A stretch of DNA of 64,000 nt, from assembly GCF_003001935.1 (NCBI RefSeq), contig NZ_PVNG01000008.1:1-64000 (forward strand), given 5' to 3'. This DNA comes from Nonomuraea fuscirosea (lineage in GTDB: Bacteria > Actinomycetota > Actinomycetes > Streptosporangiales > Streptosporangiaceae). Position 1 is the stretch's first letter, and every line of letters starts with the position of its first letter. The translations under genes were made by a program, and so were the position numbers. Shown here one piece after another: positions 8,596 through 16,126 of this stretch. The notes beneath the pieces are model-generated. The model was not told the DNA's origin, ran no database searches, and worked only from the letters and a program-made list of their open reading frames with translations.

Positions 8596-9387
8596 ATGAG
8601 CGGGCTGCACATCCCGATCGACACGCCCGACGGATCCCGTACGACGCACGCCGAGAACCTGCTCGCCCCCAACCCGTCGGCGATGACCCTCGACGGCACC
8701 AACACCTGGCTGATCGGAGCCGGCGACGAGGTGATCGTCGTGGACCCCGGCCCCGAGGACGAGTCGCACCTGCGCCGCGTGGCCGGCCACCTGGGGGAGC
8801 GCCGGGTCACCCAGATCCTGCTCACCCACGGCCATTTCGACCACAGCGGCGGCGCCAAGCGCTTCGCGGGGATGGTGGACGCGCCCGTGCGCGCCCTCGA
8901 CCCGCGCCACCGGCTGGGCGACGAGGGGCTCGCCGACGGCGACGTGGTTACCGTGGCCGGCCTGGAGATCCACGTGTACGGCACCCCTGGCCACTCGTTC
9001 GACTCGCTGTGCTTCTGGCTGCCCGAGGACCGGGCGATGCTGACCGGCGACACGATCCTCGGCAGGGGCACCACGATCATCGCCCGCGACGGCGGCCTGG
9101 CCGACTATCTGCGCAGCCTCGACCGCCTGCGGGCGGCGGCCGAGAGCCTGGACGCGCGGGCGCTGCTGCCGGGACACGGCCCGGTGCTGTCCGACCCGAT
9201 CGGCGCGCTCGACGGCTACATCACGCACCGGCGGCAGCGGCTCGACCAGATCAGGGCGGCCAGGCGGCAGGGAGCGAAGACGCCGCGCCAGATCGTCAAG
9301 ATCGTCTACGCCGACGTCGACCGCTCGCTCTGGCCCGCCGCCGAGATGTCGGTGGCGGCCCAGCTCGACTATCTGGACCGGTTGTAG
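8596..9387 (+). CDS. MBL-fold hydrolase (LACTB2-like)
   Basis: This 263-residue metallo-beta-lactamase-fold hydrolase has the zinc motif THGHFDHSGG (about residue 78), the GTPGHSFDS histidine, the LTGDTILGRG aspartate and the LLPGHGPV histidine, so the di-zinc site is complete. A C-terminal winged-helix-like part (residues 210-263) follows, as in LACTB2-type RNases and hydrolases. GGAAGG lies 8 nt before the ATG. Its last 19 nt overlap the end of the convergent crp gene. Confidence 0.88.
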   Translation: MSGLHIPIDTPDGSRTTHAENLLAPNPSAMTLDGTNTWLIGAGDEVIVVDPGPEDESHLRRVAGHLGERRVTQILLTHGHFDHSGGAKRFAGMVDAPVRALDPRHRLGDEGLADGDVVTVAGLEIHVYGTPGHSFDSLCFWLPEDRAMLTGDTILGRGTTIIARDGGLADYLRSLDRLRAAAESLDARALLPGHGPVLSDPIGALDGYITHRRQRLDQIRAARRQGAKTPRQIVKIVYADVDRSLWPAAEMSVAAQLDYLDRL

Positions 9388-10049
9388 AGCCGGTCGATGT
9401 CGAGGATCACCACGGCCTTGGCCTCGATCCGCAGCCAGCCGCGCTGGGCGAAGTCGGCCAGCGCCTTGTTGACCGTCTCCCGTGAGGCGCCGACGAGCTG
9501 CGCCAGCTCCTCCTGGGTCAGGTCGTGGTGGACCCGCGTGCCGTCGTCGGTCTTGGTGCCGAACCGCTCGGCCAGGTCGAGCAGCTGCTTGGCCACCCGT
9601 CCGGGCACGTCGGTGAAGACCAGGTCGGCCAGCACGTCGTTGGTACGCCGCAGCCGCTGCGCGAGCGCGCGCAGCAGGTGGAGCGCCACCTCGGGCCGGC
9701 CGGTCAGCCAGGGCCGCAGATCGTCGTGGCCGAGGCCGGCCAGACGCACCTCGGTCAGCGCCGTCGCCGTCGCCGTACGCGGCCGCGGGTCGAACAGCGA
9801 CAGCTCGCCGAACATCTCGCTCGGCCCCAGCACGCTCAGCAGGTTTTCGCGCCCGTCGGGAGAGGTGCGGGAAAGCTTGATCTTGCCCTCCAGCACGACG
9901 TAGAGGCGGTCGCCCGTCTCGTTCTCGTGGAAGAGGGTCTGTCCCTTGGACAGCTGGACCTCGGTGATGCTCGTGCGCAGCGCCGCGGCGCTCTCGCGGT
10001 CCAGCGCGGCGAACAGGGGGGCCTTGCCCAGCACATCTTCGGTGTTCAC
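9369..10049 (-). CDS. crp: Crp/Fnr-family regulator (Crp/GlxR orthologue)
   Basis: This 226-residue transcription factor has an N-terminal cyclic-nucleotide-binding beta-barrel (residues 1-120, with FGELSLFDPRPRTATATAL as the phosphate-binding cassette) and a C-terminal winged helix-turn-helix (TQEELAQLVGASRETVNKAL, about residues 172-191). The start MNTEDVLGKAPLFAALD, the length and the link to nth match the actinobacterial Crp/GlxR global regulator. The GTG at 10049 is preceded by GAGGAGGCAGA, an excellent ribosome site. It is convergent with and overlaps the MBL gene by 19 nt. The genes it controls here cannot be listed from sequence alone. Confidence 0.93.
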   Translation of the reverse strand: MNTEDVLGKAPLFAALDRESAAALRTSITEVQLSKGQTLFHENETGDRLYVVLEGKIKLSRTSPDGRENLLSVLGPSEMFGELSLFDPRPRTATATALTEVRLAGLGHDDLRPWLTGRPEVALHLLRALAQRLRRTNDVLADLVFTDVPGRVAKQLLDLAERFGTKTDDGTRVHHDLTQEELAQLVGASRETVNKALADFAQRGWLRIEAKAVVILDIDRLYNRSR

Positions 10050-10202
10050 TCTGCCTCCTCTGCTGCCATTGTGACTCACCCCACTCCGGGCGGCACACAC
10101 AGGTTATGGGAATGCCGGAGTGTTCACGGCATGCCCCGGTGCGTGGCGTCCCGGGGGAAACGTACAGGATGGCCGTGCCTGTTCCGTGACCGGCACCGAA
10201 CC

Positions 10203-10271
10203 GTCTCATCCCGCGGTACGCGGCGGTCTCATCCGGCGGTGCGCGGCGGTTTCATCCCGCGGTGCGCAGCA
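10203..10271. repeat. three 23-bp tandem repeats at a gene end
   Basis: Three near-identical 23-bp units start at 10203, 10226 and 10249 (GTCTCATCCCGCGGTACGCG type). The last unit contains the stop codon and the final codons of the minus-strand pseudokinase gene, so the others are duplicates of its 3' end. The remainder of 10050-10202, between the crp start and the array, holds the crp promoter and no gene. Confidence 0.8.
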
Positions 10272-10707
10272 GGCCGTCCACCGAGGCCACCGCCGCGGAC
10301 ATCGAGCGGCTGAGCAGCACGCGCAGCACGTCCACGGACTTGGGGCGGGAGGCGGGGTCGGGGTGGCGGCAGCGCTCGACCGCGATGCGCAGCGCGGGCG
10401 TCAGCGCGGCGGTGTCGCCGTGCCCGTCGCCGGTCGCGGCGAAGACCACCAGGTCGGCCCAGTCGCGTACGTCCCGAGCCTCGGGCAGGTCGGCGCCGTC
10501 GTCGTCGCCGGTCCGCCAGCCGATGAGCACCTGGCCGCGCGTCCCCAGCGCCACGCTCTCTGGGCTGAGCCGCAGCCCCGCGGTGCCGTGGGCGTGCAGC
10601 TTGGCCATGGCCGCCACACAGCTCACGGCCAGCCGGTGCAGCGCCTGACCGCGCAGCGGCCCACCCGTCCTGACGAACTCCGCCAGCGTCGCTCCCTGAT
10701 CGCCCAC
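10252..10707 (-). CDS. degenerate protein-kinase-like protein (pseudokinase)
   Basis: This 151-residue protein resembles only the C-lobe of a Hanks-type kinase. There is a helix like kinase helix E (LHRLAVSCVAAMAKLHAHG), then LRLSPESVAL where the catalytic HRDLKPxN loop would be, GQVLIGW where DFG would be, and a final C-x-x-PDPASRPKSVDVL block typical of kinase subdomain XI. There is no N-lobe, no ATP-binding lysine, and neither catalytic Asp is present. It cannot be an active kinase; a scaffolding or ligand-sensing role is inferred. It is divergent from nth. Confidence 0.7.
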   Translation of the reverse strand: MGDQGATLAEFVRTGGPLRGQALHRLAVSCVAAMAKLHAHGTAGLRLSPESVALGTRGQVLIGWRTGDDDGADLPEARDVRDWADLVVFAATGDGHGDTAALTPALRIAVERCRHPDPASRPKSVDVLRVLLSRSMSAAVASVDGLLRTAG

Positions 10708-10792
10708 GGCCGACCCCCTTCCACGCGTCAGGTTGTACGCCGCTGAAGCCGTCCCGGGTTCAACCGTTCGCCGAAGCTTCTACTCTTGCCGC

Positions 10793-11515
10793 ATGGCGAC
10801 GAACGCGGCGGGGCGCAAGCCGGAGACCCAGCTCGCACTGGTGCGGCGCGCGCGCAAGATGAACCGCATCCTGGCGGAGACCTACCCTGACGCCCACTGC
10901 GAGCTCGACTTCCGCACCCCGCTGGAGTTGCTGATCGCGACCATCCTGTCCGCCCAGTGCACGGACAAGCGGGTCAACATGGTCACCCCCACCCTCTTCG
11001 CGAAATATCCCACGGTGGAGGACTATGCCGCCGCCGACCCGTCGGAGATGGAAGAGATCATCCGCTCGACCGGCTTCTTCCGCGCGAAGACCAACAGCAT
11101 CATCGGCATGGCCAGGGCCGTCCGCGAGCGCTACGGCGGCGAGGTCCCCGGCAAGCTGAAAGACCTGGTCACACTGCCCGGAGTGGGCCGCAAGACGGCC
11201 AACGTGGTGCTCGGCAACGCCTTCGACGTGCCGGGACTGACCGTCGACACCCACTTCCAGCGGCTCGTCCGCCGCTTCGGCTGGACCGAGGAGACCGACC
11301 CGGTCAAGATCGAGCACATCGTGGCCGAGCTGCTGCCCAGACGTGAGTGGACGATCTTCTCCCATCGGGTGATCTGGCACGGCCGCCGCATCTGCCACGC
11401 CCGGCGGCCCGCGTGCGGCGTGTGCCCGCTGGCCGCGCTCTGCCCCTCGTACGGGACCGGCCCCACGGACCCCGTTCAGGCGGAGAAACTCGTCCGGCCG
11501 GGACCCTTCTCCTGA
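10793..11515 (+). CDS. nth: endonuclease III (DNA glycosylase/AP lyase)
   Basis: This 240-residue base-excision repair enzyme removes oxidised pyrimidines and nicks the abasic site. The helix-hairpin-helix LPGVGRKTANVVLGNAF carries the catalytic lysine, VDTHFQRL carries the catalytic aspartate, and C-x6-C-x2-C-x5-C near residues 200-217 binds the 4Fe-4S cluster. The ATG at 10793 gives a start (MATNAAGRKPETQ) close to actinobacterial Nth. It is followed 40 nt later by a Nudix gene on the same strand. Confidence 0.97.
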   Translation: MATNAAGRKPETQLALVRRARKMNRILAETYPDAHCELDFRTPLELLIATILSAQCTDKRVNMVTPTLFAKYPTVEDYAAADPSEMEEIIRSTGFFRAKTNSIIGMARAVRERYGGEVPGKLKDLVTLPGVGRKTANVVLGNAFDVPGLTVDTHFQRLVRRFGWTEETDPVKIEHIVAELLPRREWTIFSHRVIWHGRRICHARRPACGVCPLAALCPSYGTGPTDPVQAEKLVRPGPFS

Positions 11516-11555
11516 ACGCGGGAAGTCATCGGGGATCGCGCGTGTTGGAGGATTC

Positions 11556-12203
11556 GTGACTGAAGTGCCCGACTGGCTGGAGACCCTTGCGGCGCAGGCG
11601 CAGCGGATCCGAGTGCCCCGCATCCTCCGGCCACCCGCCGGGCGCGGGCGCTCCGCGGCGGTGCTGATGTTATTCGGCGACGGTCCCCATGGGCCCGACG
11701 TGCTGCTGATCCAGCGCAGCACCCGCGGGCGCAGGCACGCCGGCCAGCCGGCCTTCCCTGGCGGCGGCGTCGATCCCGAGGACGCGGGGCCCGTCGAGGC
11801 CGCGCTGCGCGAGGCCGAGGAGGAGACCGGCGCCGACCCGCGCGGGGTGCACGTGCTGTGCACGATGCCCGAGCTCTACCTGACCCACAGCGACAACCGG
11901 GTCACGCCGGTGATCGCCTGGTGGCGCGAGCCGTCGGCCGTGCACGCCGCCTCGCCCGACGAGGTCGACTCCGTCGAGCGGGTGCCGATCGCCGAGCTGG
12001 TCGATCCGGCCAACCGGGTCACGCTCCGGCATCCCAGGGGCACGGCGGGGCCCGCGTTCCGGGTGCGCGGCATGCTGGTGTGGGGGTTCACCGCGATGCT
12101 GCTCGACACGGTGCTGCGTGAGGGCGGGCTCGAACAGCCCTGGGACCCCGAGCAGGTCGAGGACCTGCCGCCCGAGGCCGTCGCGCTCGCCGCACGCGGC
12201 TGA
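11556..12203 (+). CDS. Nudix hydrolase, CoA pyrophosphatase type
   Basis: This 215-residue protein has the full Nudix box GGGVDPEDAGPVEAALREAE continuing to EETGA (about residues 69-95). The block LLIQRSTRGRRHAGQPAFPGG just before it is the extended signature of the NudL/NUDT7 CoA diphosphatases, which split CoA into phosphopantetheine and adenosine 3',5'-bisphosphate. The GTG start follows TTGGAGGATTC. It is probably co-transcribed with nth. Confidence 0.9.
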   Translation: MTEVPDWLETLAAQAQRIRVPRILRPPAGRGRSAAVLMLFGDGPHGPDVLLIQRSTRGRRHAGQPAFPGGGVDPEDAGPVEAALREAEEETGADPRGVHVLCTMPELYLTHSDNRVTPVIAWWREPSAVHAASPDEVDSVERVPIAELVDPANRVTLRHPRGTAGPAFRVRGMLVWGFTAMLLDTVLREGGLEQPWDPEQVEDLPPEAVALAARG

Positions 12204-12234
12204 GCCGGGGGATCCGACAAGCAGCTTGCAGCGC

Positions 12235-12798
12235 TCAGCGGGCGGATCGCAGCGCCACCCCGAGCGCGGCCCAGCCGGCCACGTCGGCGTCGCTGTCGGA
12301 GGCCAGCGTGCGCAGCGTCTCCAGCCCTGCCCGGTCGGGAGGCTCGCCGAGCACGTGCTGGAGCGCGTACGCGGCCCCGTACCTGACCCTCGCGTCCTGA
12401 TGACCGGCCAGGTCGATCACCGACGGCAGCGAACGCGGGTCGGCCAGATGCCCGAACGCGATCAGCACCGAGTAGAGCACCATCGCGTCGTCCTCGCTGG
12501 CGGCCAGAAAGCGCAGCACCGGCAGCGTACGGTCCGCGAACGGCCGCAACATGCCCATGATGTCCACGCCGAGCAGCCGCTCGGCGACCGTGTCCGCGGC
12601 GCACAACCGCCGCGCCTCGATGAAGGACTCCAGGTCACTGCGCTGGCGCAGCAAGGAGATCACGTGCCAGCGCAGGGGACCGTCGGGATCGGTGTCGCCC
12701 AGAGCAGCCTGGATGAGATCCTGCACTGTTCCCTCGTCCGGCGGCATACCGCTCAAGATAGCCAGCAGGGTGACGCCGTCCTGATCGAAGACGTGCAC
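12235..12798 (-). CDS. HEAT-repeat protein
   Basis: This 187-residue alpha-helical protein has two to three HEAT-like repeats in its second half: LPVLRFLAASEDDAMVLYSV, LPSVIDLAGHQDARVRYGAA and LRTLASDSDADVAGWAA. Each is a helical pair with the usual central Asp/Arg positions. HEAT scaffolds bind partner proteins, and no enzyme motif is visible. It starts at a GTG at 12798, only 31 nt from the divergent start of the MarP-like protease, so the two promoters overlap. Function unknown. Confidence 0.75.
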   Translation of the reverse strand: MHVFDQDGVTLLAILSGMPPDEGTVQDLIQAALGDTDPDGPLRWHVISLLRQRSDLESFIEARRLCAADTVAERLLGVDIMGMLRPFADRTLPVLRFLAASEDDAMVLYSVLIAFGHLADPRSLPSVIDLAGHQDARVRYGAAYALQHVLGEPPDRAGLETLRTLASDSDADVAGWAALGVALRSAR

Positions 12799-12829
12799 AC
12801 TTGACCGTATCGCTGGTTACCTTTGAATC

Positions 12830-14020
12830 GTGCGCGGTGATCTGCTTGACCTCATTCTGATCGGCCTCGTGATCGCCTTCGGCATCTCGGGTTACCGGCA
12901 GGGCTTCATCATCGGGGCGATGAGCTTCGTGGGGTTCGTGGGCGGTGCCGTGCTGGGCGTCTTCATCGCGCCCCCGATCTCCAAGGCCGTCGTCGACGGC
13001 GACACGCCGCAGGCGCTGCTGGCCATCGTGATCGTCTTCCTGGCCGCGACCATCGGCCAGTTCGCCTCCTCGACGCTCGGCGCCGTCGTACGCAGCCACG
13101 TCACCTGGGAGCCGGCGAAGGTCGCCGACGCGGTGGGCGGCACGTTCGCCAGCGCGCTGTCCGTGCTGGTCATCGCCTGGCTGATCGGCTCGCTGATCGT
13201 CTCGACCTCGTTCAACCCGCTGGTCGACCAGGTCAAGAACTCCGCGCTGCTGACCACGGTCGACGACGCCATCCCGCAGGGCGCGCGCAACTGGCAGCAG
13301 CCGTTCAAGAAGTTCATCGACCGCTCGGAGTTCCCGCCCGTCTTCGACGCGATCGGCGCGGGGCAGCTCATCGACGTGCAGCCGCCCGACCAGAGCGTGC
13401 TCCAGGGGCCCAACCTCAAGCGGGCCCGCCGCGCGATCGTCAAGGTCCAGGGCAACGCGGAGAGCTGCAACAAGCACATCGAGGGCACCGGCTTCGTCTA
13501 CGCCCCCGGGCGGATCATGACCAACGCCCACGTGGTCGCCGGCGTCACCCGCGACCTGCAGGTCATCGACTCCGAGAACGTCCGCCACAACGCCACCGTG
13601 GTGCGCTACAACCCGCGCCGCGACATCGCCGTCCTCTACGTGCCCGGCCTGCGCCTGCCGCAGCTCAGCTTCGACGGCGACGGCAGCCGCGGCGACAGCG
13701 CGATCATCGCCGGCTTCCCGAAGGGCAAGGGGTTCACCGCCGAGCCGGCCAGGATCGGCGGCCAGCTCGACGCCGAGGGCCCCGACATCTACCGCGAGAA
13801 CACCGTGCGCAGGAAGGTCTACGCGATCAGGGGCCAGGTGCTGCCGGGCAACTCCGGTGGGCCGCTGCTCACGGTCAGCGGGCGGGTCTACGGCGTGATC
13901 TTCGCCGCCGCGATCAACGAGGAGCAGACCGGCTACGTGCTGACCGCCGAAGAAGTGGCCCCCGACGCCTCGGCGGGCCGCAACGACACCAGCCCGGCCA
14001 GCACCCAGGAGTGCGACTAG
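12830..14020 (+). CDS. marP: MarP-like membrane serine protease
   Basis: This 396-residue protein has an N-terminal CvpA-like membrane domain with four predicted helices (to about residue 130) and a C-terminal extracytoplasmic trypsin-like protease. The catalytic triad is visible as His234 in TNAHVVAG, Asp265 in RRDIAVL and Ser342 in GNSGGP. Cysteines in ESCNK (about residue 208) and at the extreme C-terminus (QECD) sit in the positions of the regulatory disulfide of mycobacterial MarP (Rv3671c). MarP gives acid resistance by processing a cell-wall hydrolase. Neighbouring nth and the Nudix gene are the same neighbours as in Mycobacterium. The stop codon shares CTAG with the convergent DUF309 gene. 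Confidence 0.93.
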   Translation: MRGDLLDLILIGLVIAFGISGYRQGFIIGAMSFVGFVGGAVLGVFIAPPISKAVVDGDTPQALLAIVIVFLAATIGQFASSTLGAVVRSHVTWEPAKVADAVGGTFASALSVLVIAWLIGSLIVSTSFNPLVDQVKNSALLTTVDDAIPQGARNWQQPFKKFIDRSEFPPVFDAIGAGQLIDVQPPDQSVLQGPNLKRARRAIVKVQGNAESCNKHIEGTGFVYAPGRIMTNAHVVAGVTRDLQVIDSENVRHNATVVRYNPRRDIAVLYVPGLRLPQLSFDGDGSRGDSAIIAGFPKGKGFTAEPARIGGQLDAEGPDIYRENTVRRKVYAIRGQVLPGNSGGPLLTVSGRVYGVIFAAAINEEQTGYVLTAEEVAPDASAGRNDTSPASTQECD

Positions 14021-14469
14021 CCGTTTCCAGTAGGGAGTTTGCCCAGGATGAGCGCGATGGCCTCGCCGGGATCGCTGTCCTGGGTCAGACCTGAGGCCGC
14101 CTTGCCGACGGGGTCGTACGCGCCCCCGTACGACTGCGCCCTCGCCGCCCCCCTGCTGAACAGCGTCGCCGCGCCGCGCCCGTTGCCACGCTGCAGATGC
14201 GTCAGCCCGACGCAGATCTGCGCGAGCCCCTGCCACAGCTCCCGCTCCTCCTCGGGAGCGCACTTCCAGCGGCCCTCGAACACCTCGTGCGCGTTGAACG
14301 GCAAGCCCTCCTCCAGGAAGCGGCGGCCGTCGGCGAGCGCCTGCTCGGTGGTGGGGGCGTACTCGTCGGGGACCCTGGGCAGGCCGGCGGAGCCGTAGGG
14401 GAGCGGCCTGCCGTACGCGTCGCGCGGCCTGGCGTTGCGCGGCCGGCCCTCGGGGTCGCGATCTCTCAT
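14017..14469 (-). CDS. DUF309 family protein
   Basis: This 150-residue protein contains the DUF309 signature FNAHEVFEGRWK followed by ERELWQGLAQICVGLTHLQR and GNGRGAATLF, with conserved His and Glu residues that resemble a hydrolase or metal site. Its function is not known. The first 40 residues are Arg/Pro-rich. Its start overlaps the upstream hydrolase by 4 nt, so it is the last gene of a three-gene minus-strand operon (holin-like, hydrolase, DUF309). Confidence 0.85.
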   Translation of the reverse strand: MRDRDPEGRPRNARPRDAYGRPLPYGSAGLPRVPDEYAPTTEQALADGRRFLEEGLPFNAHEVFEGRWKCAPEEERELWQGLAQICVGLTHLQRGNGRGAATLFSRGAARAQSYGGAYDPVGKAASGLTQDSDPGEAIALILGKLPTGNG

Positions 14470-15386
14470 CGGTCGGGCTCCGGATCGTTCAGCCAGCCGA
14501 GCAGCTCGGTGTCGAACACGTCGGGAATCTCCTCATGGGGGAAGTGGCCGGCTCCTTCGAGCAGCCGCCACCGGTAGGGTGCCGCCACGTAGCGGCTCGA
14601 ACCCTGCGCCGTACGGGGCAGGACGCTCGGGTCGAGCGCTCCGTGCAGGTGAAGAGTGGGGGCCTCGACCTCCGTACGCATCGCCCTGGCGTAGCGGCGG
14701 CCGTCGGGACGCAGCTGGGAGCGGCCGAACCAGCGGTGGTACTCCAGCGCCGAGTGCGCCACCGCCGGGATCATGAACGCCTCCCGGTACGTACGCGACT
14801 CCTCCGGCTCCGGCCAGCCCGGCCGCGACCAGGTGTCCAGCAGCCGGCCGACCAGCGCCGCGTCATGGCGGGTGAGCCGGCGTTCGGGCAGCAGCGGAAG
14901 CTGGAAGCCGAGCCTGCGCCCGCTCACCCTGAGCTGCCCGAAGGGGTCGGTCAGCAGCGCGTTGCGCAGCCGCAACGGATGGGGCGCCGACACGGCGACC
15001 AGCCGGCGCACGCACTTGGGGTCGAGCACGGCCATCGTCCAGGCCAGCAGCCCGCCCCAGTCGTGGCCCACCACGATCGCCCCGGTCTCGCCCAGCGCCC
15101 TGATCAGCCCGGTCGCGTCGGCGGCCAGCGTGGGCAGGTCGTAGCCGCGCGGCGGCTTGTCGCTGCCGCCGTAGCCGCGCAGGTCGGCCGCCACCGCCCG
15201 GAACCCGGCCCCGGCCAGCGAGGTCAGCTGATGCCGCCAGGTCCACCAGAACTGCGGGAACCCGTGCAGCAGCAGCACCAGCGGCCCCGAACCGGCCTCC
15301 ACGACGTGGAAGCGGGTCCCGCCCGCGTGGACCGCGCGGTGCGTCCACGGCCCCTGGATCTCGACGACCGACTCGTCAGGTGCCAT
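14466..15386 (-). CDS. alpha/beta hydrolase (epoxide-hydrolase-like)
   Basis: This 306-residue alpha/beta hydrolase has the oxyanion motif HGFPQFWWTWRHQL (about residue 41), the nucleophile elbow GHDWGG with Asp as nucleophile (about residue 108), a late Asp in LHGALDPSV, and the catalytic histidine in EGAGHFPHEE. An aspartate nucleophile, HGFPQFWW and DLRGYGGSDKP together fit the epoxide hydrolase/haloalkane dehalogenase branch. It overlaps the upstream holin-like gene by 11 nt and the downstream DUF309 gene by 4 nt. Substrate unknown. Confidence 0.88.
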   Translation of the reverse strand: MAPDESVVEIQGPWTHRAVHAGGTRFHVVEAGSGPLVLLLHGFPQFWWTWRHQLTSLAGAGFRAVAADLRGYGGSDKPPRGYDLPTLAADATGLIRALGETGAIVVGHDWGGLLAWTMAVLDPKCVRRLVAVSAPHPLRLRNALLTDPFGQLRVSGRRLGFQLPLLPERRLTRHDAALVGRLLDTWSRPGWPEPEESRTYREAFMIPAVAHSALEYHRWFGRSQLRPDGRRYARAMRTEVEAPTLHLHGALDPSVLPRTAQGSSRYVAAPYRWRLLEGAGHFPHEEIPDVFDTELLGWLNDPEPDR

Positions 15387-15819
15387 CGCGGGTCACCGGC
15401 TCGCGATCCGGGTCGAGCGCGGGCGGCGCCTGCTCGTCGGGCGTGGCGATCTCCTTGAGCCCCTTGATCGACCTGGCGGTGCGCTTCATCCCGGCCAGGC
15501 CCTTGAGCCTGCGGATCCCGATGAACACCAGCAGGCCCGCGACCAGCAGGTAGAACACGGTCACGATGAGGAAGGCGAGCCAGGTGGGCATGACCTGGGC
15601 CAGCGCGTACGCGATCGTGAACGAGGCGAGGATGAGGCACAGGTGCGCCATGAAGGCGGCGGCGGCGAACAGCCCTCCGGCCATGCCGACCCGCTTGGCG
15701 TCGAATCTGAACTCGGCCTTGGCCAGCTCGATCTCCGAGCGGACCAACGACGAGATGTGGCTGCTCGCCTGGGCGACCAGCGAGCCCAGCGATTCTTCTT
15801 CCTCGGGAGTCTGCGGCAT
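15376..15819 (-). CDS. holin-like superfamily III membrane protein
   Basis: This 147-residue protein has an acidic N-terminus, a helix (SSLVRSEIELAKAE) that precedes the membrane part in this family, and two hydrophobic hairpin segments at about residues 45-70 and 78-103. This is the pattern of the actinobacterial holin-X/DUF1469 family. Members are chromosomal and are not evidence of a phage. The C-terminal 45 residues are charged and cytoplasmic. It is the first gene of the operon with the hydrolase and DUF309. The next 245 bases to the terminator hold no gene. Confidence 0.83.
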   Translation of the reverse strand: MPQTPEEEESLGSLVAQASSHISSLVRSEIELAKAEFRFDAKRVGMAGGLFAAAAFMAHLCLILASFTIAYALAQVMPTWLAFLIVTVFYLLVAGLLVFIGIRRLKGLAGMKRTARSIKGLKEIATPDEQAPPALDPDREPVTRDGT

Positions 15820-16064
15820 GAACGTCTCCTATCGGGGCTCGGTGGCCGTGTCAAACATCATCCAGCGCGATGCGGCGGCGTACTGACAGCCAGGCACCGC
15901 CGAACTTATCTGGCACGAGTCCCGCCAGCACTCTCAGGACTACCCGATGAGAGGAGATCGCGCCCCGGCTCGACCCGGCGAGCATGACCATGAGGGGGCC
16001 GAGGCTTTCCCGGGGAGTGTGTCGTACGTCTCCGGGCACGGCTTCCCAGCGCGCCCCCGGGTAT

Positions 16065-16110
16065 CCAGGAGGCCCCAGGTCCCGATTTTTCGGGACCTGG
16101 GGCCTCCTGG
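16065..16110 (-). terminator. perfect 20-bp hairpin after acs
   Basis: Arms 16065-16084 and 16091-16110 are exact reverse complements over 20 bp (CCAGGAGGCCCCAGGTCCCG and its complement) and enclose the loop ATTTTT. It lies 17 nt past the acs stop. It may also stop transcripts coming from the other side. Confidence 0.85.
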
Positions 16111-16126
16111 GGTGCGTCGCCGGTCG

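Noticed and set aside
15376..15819. Prophage signal from a holin-like protein
   Set aside because: This holin superfamily III/DUF1469 type is a normal chromosomal gene in actinomycetes, and no other phage gene is present.
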